Shown here: positions 22,351 to 34,719 of the stretch, one piece after another
Layout: each line of letters begins with the position of its first letter
Position numbering within the stretch: the first letter of the stretch is position 1
Origin: Dichetophora obliterata
Taxonomy: Eukaryota > Arthropoda > Insecta > Diptera > Sciomyzidae
Assembly: GCA_963920525.1 (NCBI GenBank)
Contig: OY986440.1
Span: 17,966,191 to 18,030,190 of the forward strand
Reading direction: 5' to 3'
Length of the DNA stretch: 64,000 nucleotides
Notes under the pieces: generated by a model
The model's database searches: none
The model's input: only the letters and a program-made list of their open reading frames with translations
What the model was told of the DNA's origin: nothing
Position numbers and translations under genes: made by a program

Positions 22351-25300
22351 TCTGTACAGAAGAAAGCAATGGCTTGATCTTCTAGGAGTTGGCGAGCCAC
22401 GAAAAGACAGGTTAACGATAATGTATGCCTGCTCCAGACATTTTTCCAGCAATATGTCCAATGGCAAAAGGCTTTACCGAAATGCCGTTCCTGATTTAAA
22501 TACTTATATAAATTCAGAATTACCCTTACTTATGGCAGAAGGAGATCTGGGGGTCTATATGAATGTTAGTGAGAGGGATTTCGTTCCTCAGTTTAGTTCT
22601 ACAGTTATTAAATCTATACCACCTACCCACATACGTCTAGACCCACCTAGTTCATCAAGTTCCCTGCGTAAACCTCTTCTTCCATTGTTTTCTACCGCGG
22701 TTGAACCATTTTCAATACATGATGAAAGTCGAACGGCAGTAGATAGTTTTCATTTGCTTGAAGAAATGCCTGTCGCTTGTAATGAAAATGCTAGAATGGC
22801 TGTTGTGGGTCGACAGGTTCAAACGTGCAAAAGTTTAAGCTCGAATACCCCTCGAAAAGTTAGTTTGCGGGAAGAAAATAAAATTTTAAAACGAAAGTTG
22901 CAATTAATGGAAAACGAAAATAATATTTTTAAGACGGATATAGAAATTAAAAGCACGCAATTAATAATTAATGAAATTAAAATTTCAAAATTGGAAGAAA
23001 AGGTTTTGCTAGCGGAAAGCGTCAAGTTGTAGTTGTCGTTCGACATTCAATTGTTCAATCGATATTCAATCGAATGATACATTGAATGTTGAACAAATTG
23101 AAGAACTTTGTGGAAATCTGCCCACAAAATTAGGGATATGTGTTAGGAACAGCCTAAAGAATAGTAGTCGTCATCCAAATGGGCGCAGATATGACGACCA
23201 CCTCAAAATTATTGCTTTTGGTGTTTACTTTTTGTCCCCTTTATCGTATAGGTACTTGAAAAAGTCCATGAATTGGCCCGAAGAAAGAACTCTTCAAGAA
23301 TTCGTTAAATGTTGGCCAAAGTCTCCAGGCTGCTCATCTAGTAGCCTTAAATCCTTAGAACTTCGAAGCCGCGGCTTCACTGCAGAACAGAGATTCGTCT
23401 CAATTTCTTGCGACGAAATGTCGTTAAAAGTTCATTTGCAGTATGATAGGCTCAAGGACATGATTATTGGACTTGAAGACTACGGAAATGAAAACCGTAC
23501 TTCTAGAACGGCCAATAGTGTCATGACGTTGATGGTCCAAGGCATTGGTGGATTGTCTTGGAAGCAACCATTTGCTTATTTTTTTTTTGCAAGGGGCTTG
23601 CAAAGGAGATTTAATTAAAAAATACGTTTTCGAAGTTATCGAACAACTTCAAAGTATTCATTTACGCCCGTGTCATTTTGTATGCGACCAAGGGGCAAAT
23701 TTTGTTAATTTCTCTAAAATTGTAGGCGTAACTGAGGAACATCCATATTTTACAGTTAATGATAGCAGAGTTTTTTTCTTTCATGACTCTCCTCATTTAC
23801 TGAAAAGCAGTCGGAATTGCTTAGAAAATTCCAAAAATTTCGTCATTTTTAAAGATGTACCAGTGAGCTGGAATGACATTGTGCATTTTTATAATGTAGA
23901 CTCCAAACACGAGCCGAGATGTGCACCCAAGCTTACTGTGAGTCACATCAAGCCAAACAACTTTCAAAAAATGAATGTCCATTTAGCTGCTCAAGTTTTG
24001 AGTAATACTGTTGCTTCCGGGATGAAGTCTTTATACTTCTCTAAGAAACTAGACGTTTCAAAAGCCCCCACGACTCAAAATACGGTTGAATACATCCTTT
24101 TTTTCGATAAATTATTTAATATTTTCAACAGCCGCCATGAAGCTGTTTTATCATCTTCTAAAAAGGTTTTCACCGGATCCCAAGAGCAAATACAGTTCCT
24201 TGAAAGAGCTAAGTTCCTTCTCAATTCAATGAAAATTCAAGACATTAATGGCTCTGATGTGAAAAAGGGGTTTTCGTTTATAAACGGTTGGCTTTTAAAC
24301 ATAAGCAGTTTAAAACAGCTTTGGAATTTTTTGCGTAATGATGGTTTTCCTGCCATTAGTACGAGAAGACTTTGCCAAGATGAACTTGAGCACTTTTTCG
24401 GTCATATAAGAAGAGGTGGCGGTTTGAATTCACGAATAACCCCTCATCAGTTTACTGGCTTATTCCAAAAGAATTGGGGTTTGCAATTTATTGATTTAGT
24501 TGTTGCAGGAAATTGCGAGCCCTCGACAGAATTAAATGTTGTTCCACATAATGTTCTGGAAAGTGTTTGCAACGACACATTAATCATAGATCAATCGTGG
24601 CAAAATTTTCAAAGCTTGCCACGACCACAACTTTCTTTTGTTCAAAATGTTCATATGAACATTGATATAAATGAAGCTGAATTTCTCAAACAAAGTGCGT
24701 TTGCCTATGTGTGTGGCTGGTTTTACCTCAAAATGTATATGCAACACAATTGCCTTAGTCCATTGCCTTATATTGGAGATGAAATTCTTTCAGATGAATT
24801 TCTCTTCATGATAGAAAAGCAATGCGAACAATATAAATTAGTAAAACATCCTGAAACTTTTATTTCATACATCGACAAATTAGACACCATGTTTGGCCAA
24901 TTATTTAATGGTGCGTGTCATAGAGTAGGGCTTTCTCAGTTTTTATTCGATGAAATGAAATGCATACAGCCATACTCTTGTTGTGAGAATTGCGACAGCA
25001 ATATGTTTTTAGCTCTATTTATAAGAGTAAGAATATATTTTGTTTTAAAATTCTTCAATCGCGAGGCATCTCAGCCTAATTTTAAAAACAAAATTCTGCG
25101 TGTCGCAAACCGATAAACCTCTGGCAGTTCATTTTTAACCATATAAACGATTCTAGTTGTATGGGAGGTGTTACGGCCCCATTTTCAATTTTCATAACTA
25201 TTTTCTGGTATGTTATTATTGAATGGAGGTTTTTATTTGCTTTGAACATTACGTAGCTTTATCATAGATTGATCTCCTTCTGCTTATAAGGGTAGATTTT

Positions 25301-25569
25301 GTTTTTTTCTTTTCGTTTCTTTTCTTTTTATTTTTCTTTATTTTCTTTTCAGGATATATATTTTTAATTATTATTTTATTAGCTGAAATATATAAGTATT
25401 TATATTTATTTATTATTTACTTGTATATAAATATATATAAATGAAGTCAATAATGTAATGGTGATATAGGCCTACAGGGGAACCGAACACCAAAAAAAAT
25501 CGGTAACGCGCCACAATGCATACCTCAAAGGTGGTGTGGAAATGCACTCAAGTTATTTAATTTTATTCA

Positions 25570-26370
25570 CTTAACTTTTTTAAAAAATATTAAAGATATT
25601 AAAGATATTATGAATAGTGCAAGCATCTTGTTGTTAAATTTTTAATCATTTCCTTGTATTTTGTTATAAACATCAGTAAATATAACATTTTTGAAGTTTT
25701 GAGAAAAACGCATTTAAAGTTTCATAACGCATAATCACTTATCACGGAAAAGGTCACATATGTTTTTAGTTTTTTTCCATATACTGGAAAAATTAAAATA
25801 GTTTTGAGTTCTAGTCAACGCAAACATTTTCCTGTCATCAAATTTTTTTCCAATCGTTGTGAGCCGAAGCACTTAAACGCTACAAGTTATTTAGGTTTGA
25901 GTTGGATCTATATTCATGTTGTGATATTCGTTGTATTCTACATTAATTATAGGCCCGAGTTATGGTCTTGCCTTAGCCAATTCAAGTTTATTCAAATTGT
26001 CACGAATTCCCACAATAGAACATATATATTATTTATTTTTTGGGTTGTGCGTATTGTTAAATGTTCGATCTTAAATTACCGAGAACTGGACCTACGTGCT
26101 TAATGCCGACTCCGAACGGCTTATGTTCTCAAGAAGCTTTACATGGCAATTTTTACTCTCTCAGGTTTGCCATTGTCTGCAGAGAGGTGACGACTGAAAC
26201 AGAAAAATTAATTCAATTGAAAAAATTTAAAAATTTAAATTTAAATTGATATTGAAATTTTTAATCCAAATATAACTATTGTATGTTTTAGAAAACTGCT
26301 AGTATTGAGAGAACGAAGTGACCAAGTGCTACCCATACAAAAAATACATTTGAAAAACAACTACTGCTGG
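25570..26370. other. Junction between shared P-like sequence and CDK12 cargo
   Basis: Homology with the outer copy ends near 25570. A GC-richer block near 26085-26200 (containing GCCGACTCCGAACGGC) resembles a dispersed fly repeat from memory. No gene is seen. Confidence 0.4.
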
Positions 26371-26377
26371 CCAAATC

Positions 26378-28890
26378 ATGAATAACATGGAAAAAGAACG
26401 CTCCGCGCGTTATACTGATATAAGTACTGCTACTGCTGTCGTCTCTTCAAAAAAACAGAAAAAATCAAAAAAACAGAAAAGAGCAGGCGTTCGCGCGATG
26501 ATGATTCTAGCACGCAAAGCCATAGCAGCTCAACCAGACGTCCTAGCAAAAGTGCAGGCGGCGGTAACACGACATCAGCAACAGTAACCAAGATTAAGCC
26601 AAACACTACAATTGTGGAATACTCTGATGTGAGTTCTGAAGATTTTTCTGATCCTGAAGCTGGTGAGATTGACTCTGATATCTCGGAAAAACCACCTGCA
26701 CACACAAAAACATCAATGGGAGCTTCTACAGCTACATCATCCCGCACCAGTCGCAAAATCAGTGGAGGCTAATAAATCGATCAGCAAACCCATCCGGCAT
26801 GTAACGCAAGCAGAGCACAGCGCCAGCAGCGATGAGGATAATTTGAGGTAAGTGCAAAGCCAGCAAATATTGAAAATATTCTTAATTATATATTGCTTTA
26901 ATTCTTATCTCCAGGCGTAAACGCAATGAGAGTCTTGACAATTTATCAAAATTATCTCCAAACCATGTAAGGCGCATAATTCTTGGTTCTCCTATTAATT
27001 CATCATCGAACTCGTCAACGCACCCTATTAAAGCTAAACCAACAAATAGCGCAAGCGTCAAAAGTCTATTTCCAGCATTGAATCGATCTCGGATAATGAT
27101 TTGGATGAAGTATTAGAAAAGACACGTCACTATACGCCACCGCCACGTCGTTCACTTGATAAGCCTGGTAAAACTCCACATGACTCAGTGGTCAATGCTG
27201 CCAGTAATGCCTCTCCGCGTAAGGACCTAAGCCCTGATCGATCGATTGAAACACCTCCACTCCGTTCAAACAGCAATAATAGTAATTATTATCCCGAATC
27301 GACAAACATCAACACTGCTACAGTTCCAACAAATACATCATCTGCAATAAGTTCTGTTTCTACAATGGGCGGTCACCATCTTCAGGTGACTGTAACGAAT
27401 CGCGGACGTGTTACACCAACTCGCCATCGCCATTATTTGACAGATCGTTATCATCACCAACCAACGACGCCGCCACATAAACGACGAAAAATAGACGAAA
27501 GTCGTTCTGCTGCAACAATCTACGAGCATGGCCGACACCATGCATCAAAATCACGTAGCTTTCGGGATCTACGCAGCGGCAACGAATATGAACGCTACAG
27601 CAGAGAGAAGTATTCAAAACGTTATTCGAGGCATGTTGTTATCTTTCTAACCCCTTAACTTTAAATAATTTAACTTATATTAAATAATTTATCTTGGCTA
27701 GTTACACTTTTAGTTGCTCAAATTTTACGCATGCCTAAATTCAATCACTTAATGAAGTTAAAAGTATTTTAAATGGCGCGATAGTGATTAAAAAAGTTTC
27801 ATTTACAAACTTTACAGCTTGAGGTTAAAAAACGACTATGTGCATGATTTTTTTAGAACAGTAAACACAAAATTTCTAATTTAAATGTGCACGTAAGCAT
27901 TCAGAAAGCTTACTAGTTTTGTTTTATAAATGGGTATTTTCCTGAGGAGCTGTAAAATTTATAAAATTAATTGAAAAAAGGATATAAATTTTGTGATTTA
28001 TTTAAATACATATTACAAAAACTGAGTTCGAATTCGTTCTTTAAAAACAAATTTTGGTTTTTCCACCTTTAGAAGTCCAAGTGTAACAACGCACAGTCGT
28101 AGCCGGTCTCACAAACATAAATTCGTAATATCATCGCCTTCACCAGTACGGTCCCGTTCATCAAAACGTGATCGATACTCTAGTAGAAGTCGCTCACCAC
28201 GACCTTCACGTTACCACAACTCACGGTCGCCTTAGTCTTCGTCAGGAGTCGGGTATCGTGGGCTTCAATGAGGAGAACAATGCTAGCATAATGAAACAGT
28301 TGTTGGATGGCCTGAATTACTGCCACAAAAATAACTTTTTGCACCGCGATATTAAATGTTCAAATATACTGGTGAACAACAAGTGAGTATCGTATTGCAA
28401 TCAACATTAGATGATAACATTTTCTTATTATTTTTTTTTTATTTTTGCAGAGGACACGTTAAACTAGCCGACTTCGGTTTGGCACGCCTCTATAATGCAG
28501 AGGACTGTGAACGTCCTTACACAAATAAAGTTATTACGTTGTGGTATCGGCCACCGGAACTTTTGCTTGGCGAAGAACGTTATGGGCCTTCAATTGATGT
28601 CTGGTCATGTGGCTGCATTTTGGGTGAACTCTTTCTCAAATGCCCCCTCTTTCAAGCCAATGCTGAAATGGCGCAGTTGGAAACAATTTCAAAAATATGT
28701 GGCTCACCAGTGCCGGCAGTATGGCCAAATGTTATTACTCTGCCACTCTTCCACACATGCACATGGAAATGCAGCGGAAAATGTTTAGCAGTTGTAACAG
28801 CAAGCACAACAGCAACTGTGGCTGTCAAATACATACTAAATATAAATATCCTTAGCACTATAACTAATGTTTTACAAATGGTTGATTGAT
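26378..28890 (+). pseudogene. Cdk12: CDK12-like kinase fragment, internal deletion and frameshifts
   Basis: The order of parts matches a fly CDK12: a Lys/Ser-rich N-terminus (26378-26848), intron, a low-complexity His/Ser/Arg region with KRRKIDESR (26914-27627), intron, and an RS-like region (28072-28235). Kinase sequence follows: [29 protein letters not shown], intron, then [15 protein letters not shown], the activation loop and [15 protein letters not shown]. Near 28240 the RS region is joined directly to the catalytic loop. The kinase N-lobe (Gly-rich loop, VAIK lysine, cyclin-binding helix) is missing. A stop (TAG, about 28235), frame changes near 26480 and 26760, and loss of the C-lobe after LPLFHT make it non-functional. 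Introns are retained, so it was copied as DNA. It lies inside the inner P-like element, in the same orientation as its transposase. Confidence 0.88.
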
Positions 28891-29090
28891 TGATCAATTT
28901 GTTAATTATTAAATGAATATTATCAATAGTTTTAATACTTACACTGAAATAACATAATTTTAAATTACTATATTACGTGAAGTTCATAACTTAAAAAAAC
29001 TAGGCTAAGTTTTTCATTAAAAAATTTTTGCAAAAAATAATTACTGCAAAACAAATTTTTTTTAGTGCTAACAAAAACTTTGTATATTAA

Positions 29091-29360
29091 CAGCCCTATT
29101 CTGGAAACTTGATAATAGTCAACCAGTATTTTTATTATTTGTTTGTGTTTGTTGTAATTTTTTATTTCAAAACAAAATTTGAAGCTCAAAAAACAAAATT
29201 TTTTTATGAAATTGTCAATATCTGAAAAGCAGTTGACAATTTTTATCAACATTTATTATTTTTGAGCTTCAAATTTTGTTTTGAAATAAAAAATTACAAC
29301 AAACACAAACAAATAATAAAAATACTGGTTGACTATTATCAAGTTTCCAGAATAGGGCTG
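29091..29360. mobile_element. Miniature inverted-repeat element, CAGCCCTATTCTG family
   Basis: Near-perfect arms of about 100 bp begin CAGCCCTATTCTGGAAACTT, and TTAA lies on both sides. A truncated relative is at 6281-6480. Non-coding; the surrounding 28,900-30,340 shows no gene. Confidence 0.85.
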
Positions 29361-30351
29361 TTAATGAATGAAAATCATCATATTATGTTAAAAGCAGTAT
29401 AGATTTACTGAAATTTAATTTAACGAATAATTCAACACTGTGTAATTAAGTTTTTTATTTGCTAACCTTAAACAATTACAGTTTAAATGAGCTTTTCGTC
29501 TTTCAAATTGAAAAAAAAAAACATTTTTAATGAAACTAGGCAATTGTATTTAATGCCAAGGGTTGATTTTAAACATAACAATTTGTTACTTGATTAAAGT
29601 TAAGCTCAATAATGAAAATTTAAATATTTTCTGTTACAATAAATGAGAAATTCTAAAATCTTACACAAAATTGTTATTTTTTCTAAAAACCAACAAAGCA
29701 ACTTAAAATTAAACAATTAGTATATTTTTATAAATTATTGGAATTTTAAATGAACTAATTTCAATAGCTAATAAAAAAATAAATGAAATAAAATTAAATC
29801 ACTCAAATAAGAGTTTATATTACTAAACAATGTTAAACTTTGCAATTAGTAAAACGTGCGTCAGAGACTGAAAAACAAAACTACAATATAAACACTAATG
29901 CAAAACTAAATCAAACGCAATTTCAATAAAAAAACACTGCAAAAAAGAACAAAACTTATATGAAAAACACTTAAAATATTATATGGAAACATACTTAGCA
30001 TACATAGCCACTCAATAAATACAACAGCATCCCACATTGGGTTAGGTAGTTCCAAAAAATTCGCTTTATTTCTTAGGTGTCTTCTTAAAAGTCGCACTTC
30101 TTTTCTGTATTACTATCTCTGAATATAGCCAATGAAGTAAATATTTTTCTTGACTTTTTCTAGTCCAAATCAAAGATTAATTTAACTCTGAAGAATTTGC
30201 ATAGCCCCATAATGCCTTATTGAAGTCCATTTTAACATAAATACAACATTGAAGTATTTTCCGAAACATTTGCTTTCAACATTAAAAAAATAGTTGTACT
30301 TTTATTAATCAGATCGTAATTAGTTTTCTCTACAATTTTTTTTTGCATTTT

Positions 30352-30422
30352 AACAATGTAGTAGAAATCGCCAGTGGTCGAAATTCGACCTTTTCACTGT
30401 GACTTTTCCAACTACATTGTGA
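30352..30422. repeat. Very short foldback
   Basis: ACAATGTAGTAGAAATCGCC and its imperfect complement enclose the palindrome GGTCGAAATTCGACC, about 70 bp in total. Possibly the smallest member of a miniature element family. Confidence 0.5.
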
Positions 30423-30429
30423 TATGAAA

Positions 30430-31200
30430 TCACTTACGTTTTCAGATGAGCGTAGAAAGAGATAACAAATTACTATATTCTATTTTCAGTTTGCCGCTCA
30501 GTGTTAACCAACGATTTTTCACACAAAAATACGCTGCACTGAGAAAAGTTACAGTTTTCGAGATATCGTCATAAATTTTATGTCAAAATAACGGGTATTT
30601 TTCAAAATTTATTTTTTGTAAGAAATTTTACAATCCCAATAAATGTACATTCGCACATTTTACATAAAATATGCTTATTGCAGGCTATCCGTAAGAGATA
30701 GCGAGAAATGTCTGGCATATTTTATGTACATCTCAGCAATGTCTAAAATTTCCTCTTACACCGTGTTCTTCCATCTCTTATTGCTTAGCTTTTATTTAAG
30801 AAATTGTATTTTGAAAGCTCATATTTCAGGTCAAAGGTCACAAAAAGTATTCGGTGCACTCCTTCTCCTTACTCTTATTCATTTGAAAGAAAAATTATCC
30901 AAATCGGTTGAGAAACACAGGAGAAAATGGTACCGAACTGTTTTGTCTACGCCTATTTATATATAGATGAAAAGGTAAGCTATTTTACATCTTTGAAATT
31001 TCACGAAATCAATTTTCGTTTACTTGATAAAAACTTAACTCTCTCTAGATCGAATAGAAACCTGAAAATATTGTACTCTACAATTTCTACGTTGTTATAT
31101 GAGCGTAATCGTATCTAATACGATATTTAATAGTTTGATATGTTTTGTTTACTGTAAAAGAAACCTCTTGGCACATGTACAAAACGGTTTCTAGATTGAA
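30430..31200. other. No gene seen
   Basis: AT-rich sequence. Short open frames at 30643-30966 and 30927-31118 have no recognisable domain. Confidence 0.5.
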
Positions 31201-31207
31201 TCACTAT

Positions 31208-31427
31208 CAGCCCAATTCTGAAGGATTTTCCCCGGGGAATTGGAAAGGGGAGTTTTTATTTTTAAGACAACAGATTAAGATATAAAATTTTTTTGTTTGC
31301 ACTCATGAATATTGCCGGTTGATGAACAAACTGGCATTACAAATTTCCAAAATGTTTTTAAATTTTATCTTAAAAACGACAACTCCCTTTTCCGATTCCC
31401 CGGGAAAAATCTTGCAGAATTGGGCTT
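31208..31427. mobile_element. Miniature inverted-repeat element, AGCCCAATTCTG family
   Basis: The arms CAGCCCAATTCTGAAGGATT and the complement ending AGAATTGGGCTT are flanked by TAT on each side. The inner arms GAATYGGAAAAGGGAGTT pair too. A partial relative lies at about 46940-47060. Confidence 0.75.
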
Positions 31428-31429
31428 TA

Positions 31430-32700
31430 TACTATTTTTATTTCCTATTCTACTTGCATTAATTTAATATATTGTTGGGGACGTTATGTGTGTCGAACAT
31501 TAATAATAGTTTTATATTTTATTTTTTTTAGTTCTTAGTTCTTACTCGCTGTATATACACTTGTAATTTGTTTATTAAAACTAGAGGCTTTTAAATTACA
31601 TAGAATAAAAAATAAACATAAGTATTAATAATTGAAAGGAATGTCCATTTTCTCCAATTTTTTCAAACTATTTTGACCTATTTGATAAGAAGAGAAGAAA
31701 CAGCTATTTAAACCAATAAACATCATGCTTTGAATAGATACACCAGTTCATGCTATTTCGAATTAAATGCATTTTTGTTTATTTCAATTTAAATGTTCTT
31801 TTTTAAAAACTAAAAACACTAGTAAAAACCAATTTGTATGTATTAAATTTTATTGATGGCAAATTATTTTAATAAAATCCAGTTCTAATTAAATAATGTA
31901 AATTAAAAATTATTTTAATGCCATATGAAAGGTTTTGTTGTTTTTGTTCATAATTTGGCTAGGATTATGCTAAAAGCTCCAGATTTTGTTAAATTATTAA
32001 ATAATTGGAAGTAAGCGTTATTCTAAGTTTTTTACAACAGTTTATAAAAAATTAGAAAAAAGTTTTATAAAAATAGTATTAAAACATTTATTAAGTAATT
32101 GGAAGCGCATGTGTTATTGTAATATTTTAACACCTGTTTTTTAAGAAATCGTATGTGCTCGCAGTTTATATAAAAGCACAAATTTATCTTCTTAGTAAAA
32201 TTAATCCATACGAAAGGATCTGTATCCATCTATAATATACTATCGGTAAGAACATTGCCACTCCAAAAAAAGTTAATATAAATAAAACTATGTGGGCCGT
32301 TCAAAATAAATATTTATTAAAGCACATTGGTGTAACTAATAAAATATTAAAAATTGTTTTAAGCATTATAAAATTCTAAAAGAATGTTTTCGAAGTATCA
32401 CTGATATCGATGGAATTGCTAGTGATGGAATCTTATTTTTTCTTGCAATTGTAATTTTTTTATGCTTGGGCAATTCTCTTATAATGTAGAAGTTGTGAAA
32501 CTATTACCTGTGAAAGCATTTTCCAATCATGCTTTAAAAACGCTTGTAAATTAAACTTAAAGTAAAATTACAAGTATTATTATAAGAAGCTTACTTTCGT
32601 CATGTTTTGATACAAATTTAAAAAACACAACTTGTAAATTTATGACGTAGACTAGTGTTTTCATAGCATGTTTGTAAAAGGCTGTCATTATTCCATGCAG
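31430..32700. other. No gene seen
   Basis: AT-rich sequence between a miniature element and the ribosomal-protein-like fragment. Nothing supportable was found. Confidence 0.5.
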
Positions 32701-32715
32701 GTAAACTTACTCCAA

Positions 32716-33120
32716 ACACTATTACACAATGGTTGATTGGGTAGCAGACTTACTTGTAATACATGTCCGTATAATTACATAGCAACTTGTACATGCGAGT
32801 TCTATTGTGATATGTTGCAGGTCTTAAAGAGTGGCACTAGCACTTTGAAGAGTTCGTGCACCAACTGCTTTTCCAGTTGCCAGCCAACTCCATGGTGGCT
32901 TTATGGCGAACACCATGACACAAGGCCAAAAAATCATATGAATTATAAAATGCTTTAATTTATAAAAAAAACTTCAATAAAAACACCTACCAATTCCGCA
33001 TATCCACGCGCTTCATCCGTCCTGTTGTAATGCGTTCGTACCAAAGCAGTCACTCTTTTGCGCAACTTTAACATCCTGTCTGGAGGTCCATTGGAATGCT
33101 TTTGTTTGCATAGCGCTACA
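32716..33120 (-). pseudogene. mRpL17: Mitochondrial ribosomal protein L17-like fragment
   Basis: Minus-strand reading gives GPPDRMLKLRKRVTALVRTH, NRTDEARGYAEL, then (after a possible short intron, about 32987-32960) HKATMELAGNW, EKQLVHELFKVLVPLFK and TRMYK. The order and spacing match animal mitochondrial L17: the bacterial-type L17 core followed by the insect C-terminal part. Frame changes near 32898 and a stop near 32811 show that it is broken. Further minus-strand sequence up to about 33440 is GC-richer and coding-like but not recognised. It lies next to the right end of the inner P-like element. Family assignment is from memory of the protein pattern and is moderate. Confidence 0.55.
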
Positions 33121-33574
33121 GCAATCTTTCGATCCAGTCCAAGTTGCTGTAGTTTTTTTAATCAATTCCGGTGATTTTTGGTATAAAACGTTTCTGGTCT
33201 GGCTGCGCTAGAGTTTCAATTGCTTTTTAGCCAAATCAACACAATTTGGAGCACAGAACGGGCAGCACTACTTGTCTTGCTTAAAAGTTGTATTTGAATT
33301 TTAAGCAGCATCTTGCATGGTTGGGTAGAATCCTGGATGTATTTTTATAGTAGATGAGGGTGATGCTGGTCTGGCAGATGTCCTACCGCCAGTCGCATCT
33401 GCTGCTACAGTCTCGATTTCACCGACTGGCTGCGTTTTATTAATTTTTCTTCACTTCACTTCACTTCACTTTTACAATTTAATTTAAGTGAAAACCGGGC
33501 GAAACAAGCGTTTATATTTTTTTAATGCGTACAAAGCTAATATTTATTTACTAATTGAAGAGTTGGCAAAATGG

Positions 33575-33726
33575 CTGATATTTGATGCAACAACACTTGA
33601 CAGCTATGAGGTGAACTCACTTACACAATACATGAGTTTCACCAAAGTACATAAAAAATGGAAAAAATTCATGCCGCCATATGTTTTGACGTCACAAAAT
33701 GTAAGTTTCCCATCTCTTTATCTCTG
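33575..33726. repeat. Right-terminal block of the inner P-like element
   Basis: About 150 bp including GGTGAACTCAC, CATGAGTTTCACCAAAGTA and TTTTGACGTCACAAAAT, then the terminal repeat. The same block ends the outer copy (38905-39053). The shared block probably holds the right-end transposase sites. Confidence 0.8.
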
Positions 33727-34719
33727 CTTTTTAGTTTCCCTCCAAATACGATAGTATAAGAAACACATTATAGTGACAGGAAAATAAAAGGCCGCAAGTG
33801 CTGTTCCAAAGGTAAATGTACTGATTTGTTTCAATAAATTGGATATAACATTCATCTTGCGGCACCGTCCTTTTACCCTCTATGTAAGGCCAACTGTAGA
33901 TCCATGGCGGCCACAGAAGAAGACTTATGCCCCAGGCAGCGCTTATGATAACCGCAGCCCTGCTGGTGGTGCGTTTGGCGCGATATTTCAATGGCCTTGT
34001 AACGCTGAAAAATCTGTCAAAGCTTATAATTAACAAGTTCAAAACGGAAGCATTTGAAGCGAGGTAATCGAGAGCCAGCCAGGTGTCGCAGATGTGGGGT
34101 CCCAATGACCAATATCCAAGTATAGTCGATAGTGCGAATAGCGGCATCGAAATCAATCCGATTGCAAAATCAGCTATAGCCAGCGAAAAAAGGAAATAGT
34201 TGCTGATGGTCTGCAGTTGCTTATCAATTTTAAACATAATCATGACCATCACATTACCAGCTACTGTTAGTATACTCAGAAGGGCGGCTATGATAGCCAT
34301 TAACACCATCGAGGATATGGAATAACGAGGTCCGCGTTGCTTAAAGAAATCTGTGCCATTTGTCTGATTTGTAATATCGTCGAAGAATATAGCAGATGTT
34401 ACGTTTTCCAGAAACTCGGTTATATGCATAGATGGTGTATGCGTCGTTGAAGTTGTCGTGGTCGTTGTTGTAGATTTGAATGATAGCGATAGAGATGCGA
34501 GAATACTTGGTGGCACCTGAGCGGTCATCCATTGTTCAATCTTTGCGCTAAGCTTGGCAGTGGAAATGAGCGCCAAAATGTTTGATATGTTGGTGGTAGA
34601 AGAATGAATTGGTTCTTGCTAGTATTTGGCACTAGTATTGGTGTTGCACATCTGGGCCTTGCACTTAACATTAAGCTGCAACGAAACATATAATTGTTGT
34701 GTTTATGTAAGTTTTTCAT

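Larger units (their letters stand above)
15902..25116 (+). pseudogene. P-element-like transposase, inner copy, frameshifted
   Basis: Exon 1 (15902-16005) gives the N-terminal THAP half (KCAVGC, FKFPDG). Exon 2 starts at 22360 after a 6.35-kb intron and completes it (C-x2-H of YACSRHF). Compared with the outer copy, exon 2 has a 2-bp deletion near 23025 that creates a stop after ESVKL. It also has a T run of ten instead of nine at 23579-23588 that breaks the frame in the catalytic domain. From about 23080 to the end the two copies are almost identical at the DNA level. The THAP and linker parts are strongly diverged. The catalytic motifs CDEMSLK, CDQGANF and QDELEHFF are all still present. Confidence 0.9.
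15444..33726 (+). mobile_element. Inner P-element-like transposon, 18.3 kb, complete ends
   Basis: It begins CAGAGATAAAGAGATGGGAA at 15444 and ends with the complement at 33726. Exact 8-bp duplications CTTTTTAG lie at 15436-15443 and 33727-33734; 8 bp is the P-superfamily length. The target is a coding exon of the mAChR fragment, whose reading continues across the insertion. Contents in order: broken transposase (15902-25116) with Tc1-like, hAT and foldback insertions in its intron, a CDK12 fragment (26378-28890), several miniature elements, and an mRpL17-like fragment (33120-32716). The first ~58 bp and last ~140 bp match the outer copy. The terminal inverted repeat is about 22 bp. It was probably moved in trans. 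Confidence 0.92.
14549..34576 (-). pseudogene. mAChR-A: Muscarinic acetylcholine receptor fragment, split by the inner P-like element
   Basis: Minus-strand pieces 34576-33727, 15435-15372 and 14732-14549 are consecutive parts of one rhodopsin-family receptor. The first encodes a Thr-rich N-terminus, TM1 (around AGNVMVMIMF), TM2 (SLAIADFAIG), TM3 with LIISFDRFFSVTRPL (an FDR where DRY is typical), TM4 and the start of TM5. The second continues the third cytoplasmic loop, and the third has the loop block ESVYMTNTALDSGYHGMHSR. The inner element sits exactly in the codons of RETKK|RQK. Before insertion there was already one extra base near 33821 (frame lost at TM5) and another indel near 15415. 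TM6-TM7 are absent. Introns are kept (15371-14733), so this is a DNA-level copy. It lies within the outer P-like element and is best read as cargo. The A-type identity comes from remembered family features. Confidence 0.85.

Noticed and set aside
26430..26756. Minus-strand 108-aa protein
   Set aside because: It is the antisense shadow of the CDK12 N-terminal region.
28356..28889. Active protein kinase gene
   Set aside because: No N-lobe, no Met at a plausible start, upstream frame changes and a truncated C-lobe.
33727..34576. Functional muscarinic receptor gene
   Set aside because: The frame breaks at TM5, the exon is split by an 18-kb insertion and TM6-TM7 are absent.
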